From Hybos culiciformis (lineage: Eukaryota > Arthropoda > Insecta > Diptera > Hybotidae): a DNA stretch of 64,000 nt. The number at the start of each line of letters is the position of its first letter. The stretch's first letter is position 1. The translations under genes and the position numbers were made by a program. Under the pieces are notes generated by a model, which saw nothing but the letters and a program-made list of their open reading frames with translations, was not told the DNA's origin and ran no database searches. The stretch is from assembly GCA_964007475.1 (NCBI GenBank), contig OZ023273.1, positions 34,780,436 through 34,844,435 on the forward strand, given 5' to 3'. Positions 1-15,033 of this stretch are shown here, in pieces.

Positions 1-3000
1 TTGGTTTGAAATGTCAATTAAATTAAAGGAATTGAAAATATTTTCTAGAAAAAAAGGCATTAGAATTTTCATGAAAATTAAACCAATTAAAAAAAAATAT
101 GTAAATTTTGGAAAAATTATTTTAAAAATTCTTATATTTGATATAAAATAATACCAATAAACTTTTTTATGATTTTTTGCTTCAATGAATATATTTGTAA
201 GAAAATATCTCGAAAATACTTTATCTTAAAATTTATTTGTTATTACAAATAACTTTATTTTTATTTACTTGTATACATGCTTATGTTTCGAATATATATT
301 AAAAAAAAAATTCGTTAACCCTCTTGTTGCCAAAGATATTAAATTAATACTTCCTGTTATACTTCTTAAATCCATTATAATAATAATAGTAATACATATA
401 AATCTCGATGTTAGTATAAAATTTGAGCATCATTATACAGTGATCTTATTTTCTTTTTAAATTTTTGAAGGCAATAAGTTTTTCCTCCTTTTGAATATAA
501 TTTTGATTTTATTTCTGATTTATTTATCTTTTTAAACACACATTACAACTTGTTTTAACATTAATTTTAGAATTTCACGATTCAATACTTATCTATGCGG
601 CGGTATTATAAGAATTAAATAAATGAGAAAGATCTAGATATCCTCTTTTTAATTCGTTTAAGAAAGTTAAAGTTCCAATTTCAATTAATTACACGCAACC
701 TGTATTTTCACATAAATTTTTCTAAAGTGCTTTTAATTTCGTGATACTTAATTATAAAAGTTTTATTTTTGAAATCTATTTTGGACATTAGGTGCAAACT
801 TTACCTGTGTTAGTGTATTGTACAAAAGTTTGTGAGTTGATAATCGTTTAACTCAAATATAAAATATGCCAACATAAATTATGTCTTTCAGGATAATTGT
901 TCGACGCGTGGAAAAAAATGTTCACTCTACTATAATATATATGTATAGGTAATCAAAAAATGGTTATTTAAAGAAGGAATATATATTTGCAAAAGAATTT
1001 TATATATATGGGATTAAAATTGTATACTATACATTCTTTAATCAGAAAAATAAAAATATTTTTCATTCATAAATTGATATTTGATTTTATACATTTTATG
1101 TAGATTGTATGTTTGTAATAAAGTGTCCCTTTTCAAAAATAAATAAAATACGGAATAAAAAATATAAACTTTTTAATCTGATTAAAATTTGACAAAAATA
1201 AAAATATTAACATACATGGATCCTTATTAACATAAATAAGAGCCTTAAAAAAGATTTTGAATATAATTGCAATAATACATAAGACAATCATCCAAAAATT
1301 GGAGTAAAAATGTTTATAGATAAAGCCTTATTTACAAACATAGAGCAAACGAAATTTCTTGTGTGTAAAGATTAAAAAAAATCTGTGATAATAGTAAATT
1401 TAAATTCTGAGAACAATGAACATAGAAGCTCAATTTTATATTCTAGTTTCTTATGGCATGTATCATAACAATTTATTCATAGCAGTTTGGTAACGCGGAC
1501 GCACTTATTTATTTATTTTAAATGAAAAGACAACTGCAATTTTAAATTTATTCATAAAATTTGTAAAAAAATAAATTCAAAAACAAAAGTTGAATTTGAA
1601 TGGCAACTTTTTAGAAATAATAACAAAAATTTTCTTCTCAATATATTTATATGTATACTCGATATAATATTAATTTTGGACCTTCAAAGGGTTAAATAAA
1701 ACTTTAAAATTGCTTGGTTTAAACTTTAAACGAAAGGATTAATTTATTTTGTATTATTTTAAGGCCAGTTTTAATTAAAATTTGCGATCGCAGATGTGAT
1801 TTTTCATTTTATAAATCCTAAATTTTTTTTTTTAATAAATCACTTAATGAATTTTTAAGTTGATTAGATTTATATAATTGAGTTGTTAATGGTTTTTTGT
1901 GTACCGAAATGATAAGGATTTGGGTAAATCTTTTTCTGGTTGAGTGAATTTAAAAGACATTTACTATAAAGCTAACTTTTGGATACATATTTATTTATTT
2001 GATTATTTATTTATTTATGTTTCTTCATTAATATTTATTTAAGTTTTTCTTTTCGATAAAGGAGATAAAATACAAAATATCCTGGGATTTTTGTGTGTAA
2101 CAACAGTGTTTGTTAAAATTATACTCTAAATCTTCAAATAAGATAAACTGATTGTCCTTATGATTTATTATTACATACCTTGATATCAATTTTTTTTTAC
2201 AAATCTATTTGTTTGTTAACAATACTTCAAATGAAAATCTTTTGTTAAAGAAATAAAATAAAAGTCTGACTATGAACTTCACTTAGTTCTTTTTTTTGAA
2301 AAGTGTTTCTTAGAACTAATCTATGTGTTAACCATAGAATTTTGAGAAAAACTAATCAAAATTTGACAATATGAAACTATTTTATTTAATATTTTTCTAA
2401 TACATACACGCGATTTATTTTGAGAAATGTTAAATTGAACAATTAATTAATTATATGGCATATATATAATATATACCAACTTGAAGGTTACAACTAAAAG
2501 ATAATTTTTGAATATATCTATCAATTATTTATTTGCAATGACTAATCTCAGGTAGTATTGTTAACATGAAATAACAATGTTATAATTTAATCCACATTAT
2601 GTGCACGTAATAGCTTACATATTTACAGGCCTTAGCTTAATTTTCAATGATTTTAAAAGTTTTTCAAAGTGTTCAATTTAGAAACATTTTTTTTATCCGT
2701 ATTTAGAAATTAATTAAAATCATTTAGAACTACATGTTAAGAACTTATTATTGGCTTGGCTAGTACAATTTTAGTTTTGGAAACAATAATAATTTTTAAA
2801 ATATAATTATTGGCTTGTTCTAAAAATTTTCAAATACTTCAAAATTTTTTTTCCCTATTTACCAATTCTTATTTTGTTCGGAGTTTTATGTAATTTAAAA
2901 TGTTGGTGCACATTTTTCAGGTTCATAAAATTGTTTTATATATCTATACAAGGACTATATAATGGTTAACATTTTGATATTTTAGGAAATTTCCTTTTTT

Positions 3001-6000
3001 GCTCTTAACAATTTTTTTTTTAAATATATAAGTATAAGCAAGGTACTATTTTAATTAAACGTTGACCCTTGAATATTTTCCGCACGAATTCTAACATTAA
3101 AGTAATATTAGTTGAGACATAAATTAATATAACTTAATTAATTTAAAACTTTGTTATTGTTTATATTTGCGTTAACAAAATAATTTATATCCTTGTTGAG
3201 TAAACACAAAAAAAAAATATTATTTTTTTTTTGTAACTGAACTAGGATGTTAGTATTTTTGTTATTATTTAGGTTAGAAGAAAAAGTGATGAATAAAAAA
3301 AAAAAAATAAAAAAATAAATTTTTTAACGTAAAATTATGAGTTTTAAAATGCTACAGAATGTAATGTATATAGCGTTGTTAAGTTTTTTGTTTACACTTG
3401 GAATTTTTTTCATCAGGGTTTTCATGTACCAGTATCAGTTCTTTTAATTATTAAATTTTTATAAATTTGAAGGCTTCAAATGGGTCTGAATCATTATGAC
3501 TGTGTACTTTTCATATAAAAATATTATGACGTTGTAAAGTGTATCGTAATAGTGATAGTTGCTTTTTACCACTGCTACAATAAACCTATATTTTGTCAAC
3601 TAAAGTGAGCTTTTATTTTCAAGTTAAAAACGTGTTTTTTTTTATAAATTCAATAAAATAAATGTCTTAATGAGACGTGTATTCGTTTAACATTAAAATT
3701 AATTAAATTTAAATCCTTTTGTGTTATTAATCATATTTTTTTTACTGTATAAGGGTGAAAATAGTATTAAATTGTAATTTAAATGTATAATGTATAAGCA
3801 TAACAAAAGCATCTAAATTTCAATGTATTTAAAATATTAAAAGGAGAGAAAGGCTAATTGTTTTTCTTTTTTACTTATGTTCAATTGATTTTAAGTGTAA
3901 TGTGAAAAAAAAAAACAAAACAAATACAGAAATCTTTATAATTTAAAATTGTGTAATATGAAAGAATGATTTTTATTAATTATTTTGAATTATTTTTGAA
4001 AGAAAATTCAAAACAAAACATTTTAATTTACTTATGGTTCGAAGCCATATTCCAATTATTCTAACAACTTTTTTGAAATAATAGTTTTACAGTACTGTCA
4101 AGGTTGTCTAACATATTCAAAGAAGTTCCTGAGATATAGTGAGACCTCTCATTTGAGGCTTAAAGTAGTATGTATGCTTACAATCTTTATTGTCGATTTT
4201 TAAAATAAAATTTTATTAAAGAAAATAAGTCGTGCCTTGTTCATTGCTGCGAATTATATATTTATCGTTATTTTATATTTCTTATTAAATAAAATATTTA
4301 CGTACAGTGTACACACATATATTGCAAAAACTTTCCCGTGTATTTCTAGATCACATTTATTATATTCCTTTTAGCTGCATTTCAAATTTAATATAAATAT
4401 ATATTTTTCTGTATCATCATAACTATAATAAATTAAGTAAAAAATAAAAAATGAATGAAGCGAAAAAGTACACAAACATTTTTCTAGGCAGCAAAAAATT
4501 AAAACAGGAAAGCTTTAACAAAAAAAAAAAAAATTCCTCCTTTATAATTACAGACAAATGAGCGAAACGTGTACAGATTCCCTTTTTTTTTCTTGCATTC
4601 TATATCTCAGCTGGAAAAAATTATCATTGTTTTATCTTTTTCCTCTTTATAATACCTTAAAAACTTGCAAGAAAATAGAAAAAAAAAAATAATATCATAA
4701 ACATTATTGTAGAAATTTTAATTAACTTTTACATTAGAGTTTTTATCATACACTTGAAAAAAAAAAATAGTAATAAGTAATATGTAAGTATAAGAATGTG
4801 AAATTAAGTTTACCTCCAGAAGGAACTGAAATTAAAAAAGTTTATAAACTTAGTTTATTTTTTAAAAATGCACAAGTACAGAGTGTTTTTTTTTTCTTCT
4901 TTTATATCAGAATCAGAAAACCGTGCAAGGTGGAATATATGTAAAATACAGATCGCTTCACTGTTTTGCTTTTAATTTTTTTCTCAGATAAAACAATTAA
5001 TTTTATGCCTTTAATGTGATATCCTTGAAATCATTAAACAAAATAAAAAGCCTTATAATGTACATATACAATTTTCTCGGAAAATTCAATTTGAATTTTC
5101 CACGAAAATTTTAATTTGACTTGTTTCTATTAAAATAATCATTTTTTTTTATTTTTTAAATTTTCATATGAATTTTCTTTGAAAATAACATTTTTTGTTT
5201 AGTACTTATTCGAAAAACTTTTATGTTTATTTTTTCGCATATTTAATATTGTATGAATTTTTTTTTGTTTTAATAATTTATGATTGACAAATTTTTTCCA
5301 AAATTTTGATACAGCTTCATCAACCTTGTAGATAATTTGTTTCAAAAAAATTGCTTGTTTCTATATTTTAAAATTATTAAGTAATGACACAAGGACAAAG
5401 TAAAAAAATTAAGCAGGAATTTGATTTTGAATTGTCATTTAAGGACAAGCTGGCTGCTGATCTCTGAAATATATTAAAACAAATATATTTGTATTATTCG
5501 TATCGAAAATGGAATGATTTAATGAAAATTTGATGGAACTTAGTTCGGTCTACAATCCCTCGATAATATACGTACTTCAGGTAAAGAAAATTTTGAGAAA
5601 AGAAGTTTCTATTTTGAGTATAGTACAGTAAAATTTCTCAAGTCTCATCAGTATACTAATTAGAAGTTTTTAATGCCATCAAGCTGTAATATCAGCTGCA
5701 GTGAAAAACAGATAAATTTAAATACATTTCTGTGTAGGAAAAAAGCAAATATATTTCAATATGAAAAGTCATAAACAAAAGGAAAAAAAAATATTTTTTC
5801 TTATTTGTTTACATATATTTTTAATTTTTTTATGAAACCAAAACCATTACCATCACTTTTATAAAAAAGAAATAGAAAAAATTAAAATAATAAAGTGTAA
5901 ATTTCTAAAGTTTGTTTTTGAAAAAAAAAAAAATTCTTTAGAGTTACTTTAAAATTGTGCGGTCTGAAACTTTTCTCAAATTTATTTATTTTTTTTTTTT

Positions 6001-9000
6001 ATAAATAATAATATTTCATTTTAAAAGAGATATTAATTTTTTAAAGTAAATTTTATTTTCTGTTTTTTTTTAATAATAATCCTGTAGCAAGGTAGTAGTC
6101 TAATAGTCTTACATAAAAATATCATATGCACAAAAAAAAAATTCTAGATCAAGTTTATTTATTTCAGACTGGAAACACATTTTAATTTAATTTAAAATAA
6201 ATGAAAATATAAATAAAGAATAATTTTGAACTCATTAAAATTTTTTTAAGTTAATTATCTTCTAGGAATTTTGAAATTATTATGAAAAAGAAAAGTGTAA
6301 TTTGATTTGTGACAGTAAACCAAAAAAATTTTTTTTTTCATAAATTTTGCTTATAAATAGAATATGTATAGTTGAAAAATTAAGTATGATTTCTAATATT
6401 TACAAATAATGGTAATATTTGTTGAAAATTGTCATGTATCTTAAGTGAATTTAATTATTTGACAATTTAAGCTAGAAAAATTTTATAAGTTAATCTTGAT
6501 TTTTGTTTTTAGGAAGAAAGTAATTGAAAAAAATTACATAAATAGTGGAAGAACTGAATTTCCCTATTTTTCTATTAATATTTATTTATGCTATAATATG
6601 TACTTTTATTTAATGTGGTGCGTCTTACACAAATAGAATTGCCAAATTGTCTATCCATTTTATGTGTATGAGTATAAATCAAATTTATTATAACAAGAAG
6701 TAGTCTTGTGGGCCATTAATCCACTAAAACTTAATATAAAGAGACATTTTTATACTTTTCTTTTATTTTCTTCGAAAATGTCCTAAAGATTCTTGTATTT
6801 TATGTTTTTTTCTTTTTTTGTGTAATATCAACTCATACTATTTGAAAAAAAAAAAAAAAATAAAAAATTAGGGTAAAATGCTGTATCAATTACTTAAATT
6901 TTTGTTAAAGATAAATATATAAAATGACAAACATTTTTTGTTCTAGCTTTTTAATTTTTTTGTATTTCATAAATTTTAAAAACTCAACCCATATCAATTT
7001 TTTTTTTTTAAATAACTATTGCGGTATGTTTTTATGCTTTTTTTTGTTATTATCATTGATGATGCTTCAAGTTTTAATTAATAATGATATTTTGCTTAAA
7101 TTGAAAATATATATGTGTGTATATATAGATATACAATGAACTTAAAATATTATTTTTTCATATTATTTATTTATATATTAAATTTATGATTGCAAATTAT
7201 GTAGTATGTACACAGTTATTCCAGTTTAAGTATATTGTGTGTGTATTTTCTTTTATCTTTCATTGTTTGGGAATGACTATAACAAAACTATTTTCTTACC
7301 TTAATTCGTTATAATATTATTCAATTACTATTGGGAATTTAGTAATATAAATTGTTAATTATATACATTATATAAGTAATATAGGATAATGTTATTTTTT
7401 ATTAAAAAATTTATCAAGACTTGAACCAAAATAACAAACTATATTAGACTTATAAAATTTTATCACTCAAATAAAGTACGAATAACAATGATAATATCAA
7501 AATCAGGGAAAGAAACTTCAACGCATTAAAATTTTTATTTAAACTGAAATATTTTTCTTTTAAGGAGTTTATAATTGAATATTTACCCTTTTAATATAAC
7601 CTTCTTTTCTGTTATATTCAGCAGGATTTTTCTGTCACGAACGATTTAACAACTTTTATTTTATTTTTTCTAAGAAGAGAATTAAGAAATATTTTGATTT
7701 CGTATCATCTGTTCGCTAAGAAATATAAATATCTTGGGAGATTCGAAGATTAAATTCCAAAAGTTTGTTAATCAAATATATAACTTGAAGATTTGATGAA
7801 ACAATTTAAAATATACGTACTTAATCAAATTTTTATTTTAAAATTTTTAAATTTTGCTTAAGTGATGCAAAAAAAGGTTCAAAATTATGTTAAAAACTTT
7901 TTTATTCACGAATGAAAAAATTTTATAATCACGAAATTGTTTAAAAAATGAAAAGGGTTAAAATTTCAACATTGTGAAGATTATAAACATTGGAAGAACG
8001 TTTATTTGATTTGAAAATATGAATTAAATATGCAATTTCTTTAAATTTTTATGTAATTTGATACAGAATCATTCTTATACACATTTTTTCACTTAAAATG
8101 TTAGCGACTTTGATTTTGGTTTTTCAAATTTTTTATAGCATTAAGTTTTTAGTATTATAGCTTCACTTAGTTTTTGCCAATTTAAGTATATTCTTTACAA
8201 TTTTCAATTTTATATTCACTTTAATAAAAACCATGTTGGTAATAATAATTCATGTTTCTTAAATCAACATGAATCATCTGGCTAAATATCAATCATTTAA
8301 GCTTTTAATTAAATAACATTATGCTTCTGTACAAAAAAAAAGGACAGAAAAGAATCCGAAAATTATTATTAATTATTATAATCTGCTCTATGAATATTTT
8401 TTGATCCTTTTTTTATGTATGTTTCATTAAACACTGTCTGTACGTATGAATGGAATTAGTATTTAAATTATATTATACGTCAATTAGTTTTGCAGAATTA
8501 AGGCAAAGACAAGGGCAAAGACTTTGTTGACAACAGTTAATTTTATAATATTATTTGCTTCAGAAATCCTATTTTTCTCTATAAATTTAAAAAAAATTTT
8601 GGTATTGTTAAATTAAAATCCAAATGATGAAGAAAATATCCATGATCCATATGAAAATAATAAAAGTTTGGGACGTTATAGTTAAAAAGTTCAGAAGTTT
8701 TCTGCAAGATTTTCTGAACTGAAATTGACATGAAGATGAGATATCATACTAACGAAATAGTTACGTTATAATTTTTTGAAATTAATAAGAAATGTATAAG
8801 AAAGAATATACTGTTTATTTTTAAACCTCATGCACGATTATTGATTAGTTTTATAATTAAGTAACAACAAATCAATGTCATGTTCAATGTCATGTTCGAT
8901 ATATTTAAAAATAGATTTTATATAATAAAAATGTCTCAATATTTATACTGAAACTAGTTAAATGAAATTTAACAACTCGAAACATGAAATACATTTAAAC

Positions 9001-12000
9001 TGAATTTTTTTTTTAAATTCATTCACTATTTTTTAGTCCTTAAACGTTTTTGTGTTTAATACTATTATCCGAATAATGGTATTAATAATAATTAAAATTC
9101 TACAAGTAACTAAATTGTATAAGGCAATTCACGATAATAACAAGTCTTATCATAATATTTTATTTAAAAATAATCTACAGCTGGTAAAACAGGATATTTT
9201 CTTACAAGAACAGACTTTTTTTTTTCTTTTGTTATAATTTTTTATATGCTCTATTAAGTTTTATTTATTTATACATTTATATTGTGATGTTAATGAGTAA
9301 AATCTAGAAATGGAAACGATTTTTGCTCTAGGTTTTTTTTTATATACCATTACTTTTTAGTTGTAATACAAAGTGATTAGAACAATTACTTAATTTTCCG
9401 TTAATACTTTCACAGAGTTCTTGCTGGTAGTAAATTTTTTTTCTCGATTTGTTCTGTTATATGGTTTCTGCAGTGGCAAACTTAATATCGGCTTTGCGAA
9501 AGCAGTTTGTGGGTTATTATTTGGTGTTGTATTTGTGCATTGAATTAATTTTGTCAAATTTCTGTCAGAAAATATCAACAAACAAAACGAAATCATATAA
9601 AAAATGAGAAATTTTTTTTTTCTTTGCTGTCAAAAGTAAGGAGAAAGTAAGTGTCTTTGGCAGGGTGTACAATTTTTTTAAAAAACTATATTAAGATGTC
9701 TTTGTTCGGCCATTCTTTGCGTCAGAAAATAAGTGAAATTCCGTTTAATTTTGCCAAGACTTAAGGATGATATTCTACCATTACGGGTTTGGGAGGCAGG
9801 GTCTTTCAACCAAACGAATAATTTTCATTTATTATTAATTTATAGATTTAAATTACGATGTAAATTAATGTGTTTAAGGTAAATATAGTAGATGTCGTGG
9901 GTGCGAAGAAGAAATCTTAATTCGAAATCTGAAATAAACTAGAGGCTCCTACTCCATTTATGAGGTGAAGCAATTTATGAAAATAATACGTTAATCTATA
10001 GGTATAATTCTTATTATTAAAATTTTATGGTACATTTATTAGTTGCATGACAGGTATTATTATTATTATTATTGTAATTTTCTTCTTTAAACCCTTTAGT
10101 TGGGCGCAAAAACTAATGTATTTTCAGCTAACCAGCTATTTAATTCACCATATTTTGAAAAGACCAGAAAAACTTTAAACTTTTACCATTTTCCTCATTA
10201 ATCTATACAAAATCTATATGTATTTGGAAATATAAAAAACTTAATAAAAATATTATTTAACTTAGGTATTTATTTATAAATTTATTCTTTTTTTTTTAAA
10301 TTTATATTGATAGACGACTTTACTTTCTCTTTCGAGCGAATAAATTTAATATTTTTATAGATAAAACCAAACTGTGCAGTATAAAACATTAGAAGAATTT
10401 ATTCTATGAGTCTGACTATGAATTGAAAGGAAGATCGTTTCTTTGTCAAATTACTTTGAATTATAACTATATATAATCTTTGAGAATTTTGTTGGGGTTT
10501 TTTTTTTACTTACTTTAATATCCTTGATTTCACATAGAAAAAATTTCTGATGTGCATAAAGGAAACACTTAATACAATTTTAGCCTTTTGAGTTCAAAAA
10601 AGATATTATATTTTTATTATTACATATATATGAAAACTGTTAAATAAATTATAAGTATATTTTTATTTTTTTTTTTTTTTTCGGTGGTGGTGAAATGCCG
10701 AAAGGAATTCTCGCAATTTATTAAAACCATATTTATAATACTCTTATGATTTCTGTTGAATCTCTTTATGAATGCTGTTATTTTTTTATATTTATATTTT
10801 TTCGTCATTATAATAAAAAATCATTTTTCGATGTAAATATAAAAAAAAAAACATACATAAATTTTTAATGAAAAAAAAATTATTTTTTTTGAAAAATTCT
10901 TATGTTTTTTGTCCCTTGAATATTTTTTTAATTTAACTTTGATGACTGGTTTCTTAATCCAGAAGTATATAAAGCGGAATTTTTAATAGATAAATTAATA
11001 AAATCATTTTCGTGTCAATAGTGTTGCTGTAATAAATTATCTATCATCTGACATTGCTCTTTTGAAATTATCCCGATATAGTAAAAATACCAAGTGAAAT
11101 ACGAATTCTGATATTTTTAATTCCATTTTTCCACACAAACAAGTAAGAGCTTTTCGTGCATTAAGGATAAAGTTTAAATCAGACATCGAATTGATTTATT
11201 GCGCCAAGAGTATAATTTTAGTTTACTTCAAGTTTTCTCTTCAAGTCAATATTTAAATAACTTAAAATTTTGATCATAATGAGCGATAATTAAAATCAAT
11301 TTTTTATTAGCAGATAGTAATGTGATCTGAAAGCAATTCTTTATGTTCTTGTTCATACTATTGCTTATCCTTATTATTTGAGCATACTTCTATATGAAAA
11401 AACTGTGTAATTCACTCAAGAATTATTGTCCGTGTTAGTCATTCTGATGAGTCCTAAACTTGACGCTAGGATAAAAACTGCTTGTTTAATTAATGGCTTA
11501 CTAAAATCCTTCCAAAATAATATTTTATTTCATTTATAAAAATTAACAATTATTTAAAATCAAACATTTGGAATTCGTCTTTTTTAGTTGAACACATGAA
11601 CTCTTAAAAAGTTTAACCATTTTTCATTTTTACACGCAACCTTTAAAATTCTAAATAAAAACAAAATTTCAAATTAAAAAAAAAAAAAAAAAAAAATTAA
11701 AAAAATTCACAAGTAAATTATTTTCAAATGTTATAAATAACTTTTAAATTGCTTTACACCCAGCTCTTTTTCCAAAATACATGTTAAAAAAAAAAAAACT
11801 TTTTAATCCACCAATTTTGTGTTTAACATATTTTTCAATCAATTTAGCAAAAATGTTAAAGTAAGAAATAAAATCATTTAATATTCAATTTAAAATATTT
11901 TTTTTATTGTTTTATTCTTAAAAATAAAAAAAAAAAAAAAAAATACATATAAAATATATTTTCAAAGTTATATCGAAAAAATAAACCCAAGCACAATTAT

Positions 12001-14766
12001 TATAGTCTTTTAATCCATGAAATCAGTACACAAATGAAAAAATTCCAATGAATTTTTTTTTTGGAACAAAAAAATCAGAATACATTCCATTTGAACATTA
12101 TTTCATAAAAACAACAATTATTGTACAACAACCTGAAATTCAAAAGCTTTTAAATTTTCTTTTCAATAATGTTTTTTTTTTTTTTTTGCCTTTAATATTT
12201 ATCGATATTTCATTTTTCTACAATATAGGGTTTCAATTTATTTTTTATGGGTTTTCATTTTCTGTTTTACTTAGTAAAGTATTTAAAATTTTTTCGTTAA
12301 AACAGGTGAAGAAATAAAATAAATTTTCATCAGTATTGTATGATAGGTAATGTTGTATTGTATACATATATGTTTTTAAGAAGCTGAAAATAGAAGAGAG
12401 TTATTTGTTACATGAAAATTAAATTTCTTAAATTTTTGTTTTAGATCAACGGTCATAATAAAAACAAAACAATCGAATACGTCAAAATTTAAACTTGAAG
12501 GAAAATTCAAATCTTTAAAAAAAAATCTCATCAAAATCCAAACACATCAATATTTAAGTTATTATTATGAATTGATTTTTAAAAAATTTACAAATACTGT
12601 ATATCTACACACAAAAAATCGTAATCCAAAAGTCATAATCCAATATTAAAAATCCAAATATTCAAATTCTAATGAATCAAAATCCAACTTTCCAGCTTTC
12701 GAACATTTGGATTTTTATTTTTGGATTATGAACTTTTAATTTTGTCTTAAATTTTGAGATTTGGCTTGCACATCCATTTTTTCTTTCTAGGTTTAAATAT
12801 TTTAATAAAATATATAGTTAAGTTGAAATTACATTGACTATTCTATCAATTTTAATATAATTTTAATTTCAGAGATTGAAAAAAACTTTCCAAAGAAAAT
12901 TTTATTATAAACTTTTTATTTAATTCGACATAAGTTCTTATTTTTGTGGTAGTTTGGAAGTTTTACTCCATCAATTTTTTAAATAATCAAAGATCGAACG
13001 AAAAGAAAACCAACTACTCGGGCTTAATACATTATCTTGATAAATACATTACAAACATTATCTTAATAAATGAATGTCTTGTATTCAAATTAAAATCTTA
13101 ATCAATATAAATTATTTTGGAATAATAGTATGAATTCCAGGATATTCATAAGATCATAAGATAAAATGGCAATTATTTTTAAATTCCAGATTTTTGTAAC
13201 ATTTACATTTAGGTATATTTGTTTCACCTATTTCGAATCAAGAACTGTTTTTAAAGATATCACAAATAATATTCTATTTTTCAGTAAAAAAAAAAAAACA
13301 TAAAAAAAAATTATTAAAGTACTTCATAAAATTATTATTGCCTCATATTATGCGGCTCAGTAGGAATTTTAATAATTAAACATTTTTTGATTAAGTTATT
13401 TTATTATTCTTTTAACCATAATTAGATAATTACATTCATATTTAAGAAGGCAACTTATAATAATATTCGTAAATTATATCTTACACGAAATAAAATGAAT
13501 GAATAAAATATTTTGATAAAGACGAAAATATGATTTATAAATAAAAGAATTTGATACAATTTTGATATAACAAATATTTTGAGAAATTTTTTACTTTTTT
13601 TTTTTAAACTGTGCGATATGGATTTTAACTTCAGCTCATGTTTTTTTTTACACTTAGGTAGATTTTGATTTCGATTCGCAACATAAAAATTTGCTATAAA
13701 TATTGGTTAAATTTTTTCCCATAATTAAATCTTTATTGAAAGAAAATTATTCTTTCAATAAATTATCTTCTAAAGAATTCAAAATCGTATTGTTTATTTG
13801 CAAAAAAAAAAAAGACGACATAAATTTCTTAACAATATTCTTAATTATTTAATTAATTTATTTAAAATTGATTGTCAATAAAGAATTAATTTTTTTTTTG
13901 CAAATTTGTGCCATTATTTATGATTACCTTCCATTATAAATTAAACCCTAAGCCTTGTCCCCAGGATTAAAATTTTCATTATATTTATTGAAAGATATCA
14001 AACAACAGAGGTCTTAGTCTTTATATACAAATGTAATGTAAAGATAGATTGTGTACATAATATATTTAAGTATATAAAATGATAAATAGTTAAGAAAAAG
14101 ATATATTTTCTTTTATATATTGCCTTAATTAAAATCAAGTATTACGAGAACAAATTATTTTATTGATGATCCTTATCCTTTTTGATATCCACATAAAATA
14201 AATAATTAGCAGATGGGGATTATTTTATTCATGAAATGATAAATTAAGAACAAATAAACCTAATATAAACAAATGAAGTGGCTATTTAGAAGATTTAAAA
14301 AAAAATTCAAATTATTTCTAAGATTTACTTTATTTTTTTCATATTAATTCTAAATTAAAATTTTTTACTTAAGGGAGTGTAGCAATATTAAAACGCGCGG
14401 AGTCGCAGATAAATCATATTTTTAATCTGTTGTGCATTAGATTTAGGATTCTTTTCCAAAAGCGTGTTGTTCTGGTTTAATGAAAAGATTTCGAACTTTA
14501 ATTTTGAAAAGACCAAAATCTTTAATTTGATATAAATTTCTCAAGCCATAGAAAAAGAAGGGCTTTATTGATGTGCTGCTTTCACCCAGAAGTAAAAAAC
14601 CCAAAATATCTATTTTACTAAAAAATTGAATGATCTGCTTATTAAGAACAATTGGGATCAGTAAATGACGTATGAATGACGTACAGGCACAGATGAAAAT
14701 TAAAAGGATTTTTAGCTTTTATTAACGACTATAATCCATTCCGGTTCGAGCATTGTTTCATTTATT
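1..14766. other. No gene recognised; presumed CASK first intron or upstream intergenic DNA
   Basis: Homopolymer-rich AT DNA. Open frames here are short and of low-complexity composition (F, I, N, K). The missing first CASK coding exon, expected to read like DVYELCEVIGKG, was searched for by eye and not found. Small structures are listed separately (11443, 12628). Confidence 0.55.
12628..12737. repeat. Imperfect inverted repeat (hairpin)
   Basis: Arms 12628-12659 and 12705-12737 share aaaagt(t)cataatccaa and aaaaatccaaat in opposite orientation. Possible small foldback element; no target duplication seen. Confidence 0.5.
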
Positions 14767-15033
14767 ATGTTTGAAAATAGTGCAAAAAAGTCACACGTCG
14801 AAAGTTTCCGACTTAATGTGATGAAAAACAACCTAAAACCATCTACAGAAAATAATAATTTCAATGGCACCGGCTTCATTCAAAACGGTGCATTGGTTCA
14901 GAAGATTATAGTTTATATACACAAACGGACTTTAATTTTAATATATACAGAAGATGAGCACAAAAAAGAGTACAAAATGATGGTAATAATACCGACATTT
15001 TCTATTCACATTGATTTGCTTACTTTACGATAA
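14767..15033 (+). CDS. Unassigned 88-codon open frame, possible exon
   Basis: The frame begins MFENSAKKSHVESFRLNVMK and continues through PSTENNNFNGTGFIQNGALV before becoming AT-biased and ending at TAA. The first half has a mixed, protein-like composition unlike other frames nearby, and the preceding 400 bases are also less AT-rich. I recognise no family. It could be a first exon with a donor near residue 45, a decayed mobile-element frame, or chance: an 88-codon frame is near what this composition would produce once or twice in a window this size. Confidence 0.22.
   Translation: MFENSAKKSHVESFRLNVMKNNLKPSTENNNFNGTGFIQNGALVQKIIVYIHKRTLILIYTEDEHKKEYKMMVIIPTFSIHIDLLTLR

Noticed and set aside
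6924..7139. 71-codon frame of F/L/I/N-rich composition
   Set aside because: Composition follows T-rich low-complexity DNA; frames of this length are expected by chance here.
9390..9596. 68-codon frame on the minus strand overlapping two open plus-strand frames with aromatic/hydrophobic runs
   Set aside because: Three frames are open over the same 150-200 bases, which reflects locally lower stop density and not a particular gene. No family is recognisable and no splice structure supports it.
12048..12317. 89-codon frame rich in Phe
   Set aside because: Dominated by TTT runs; it has no motif and looks like read-through of homopolymers.
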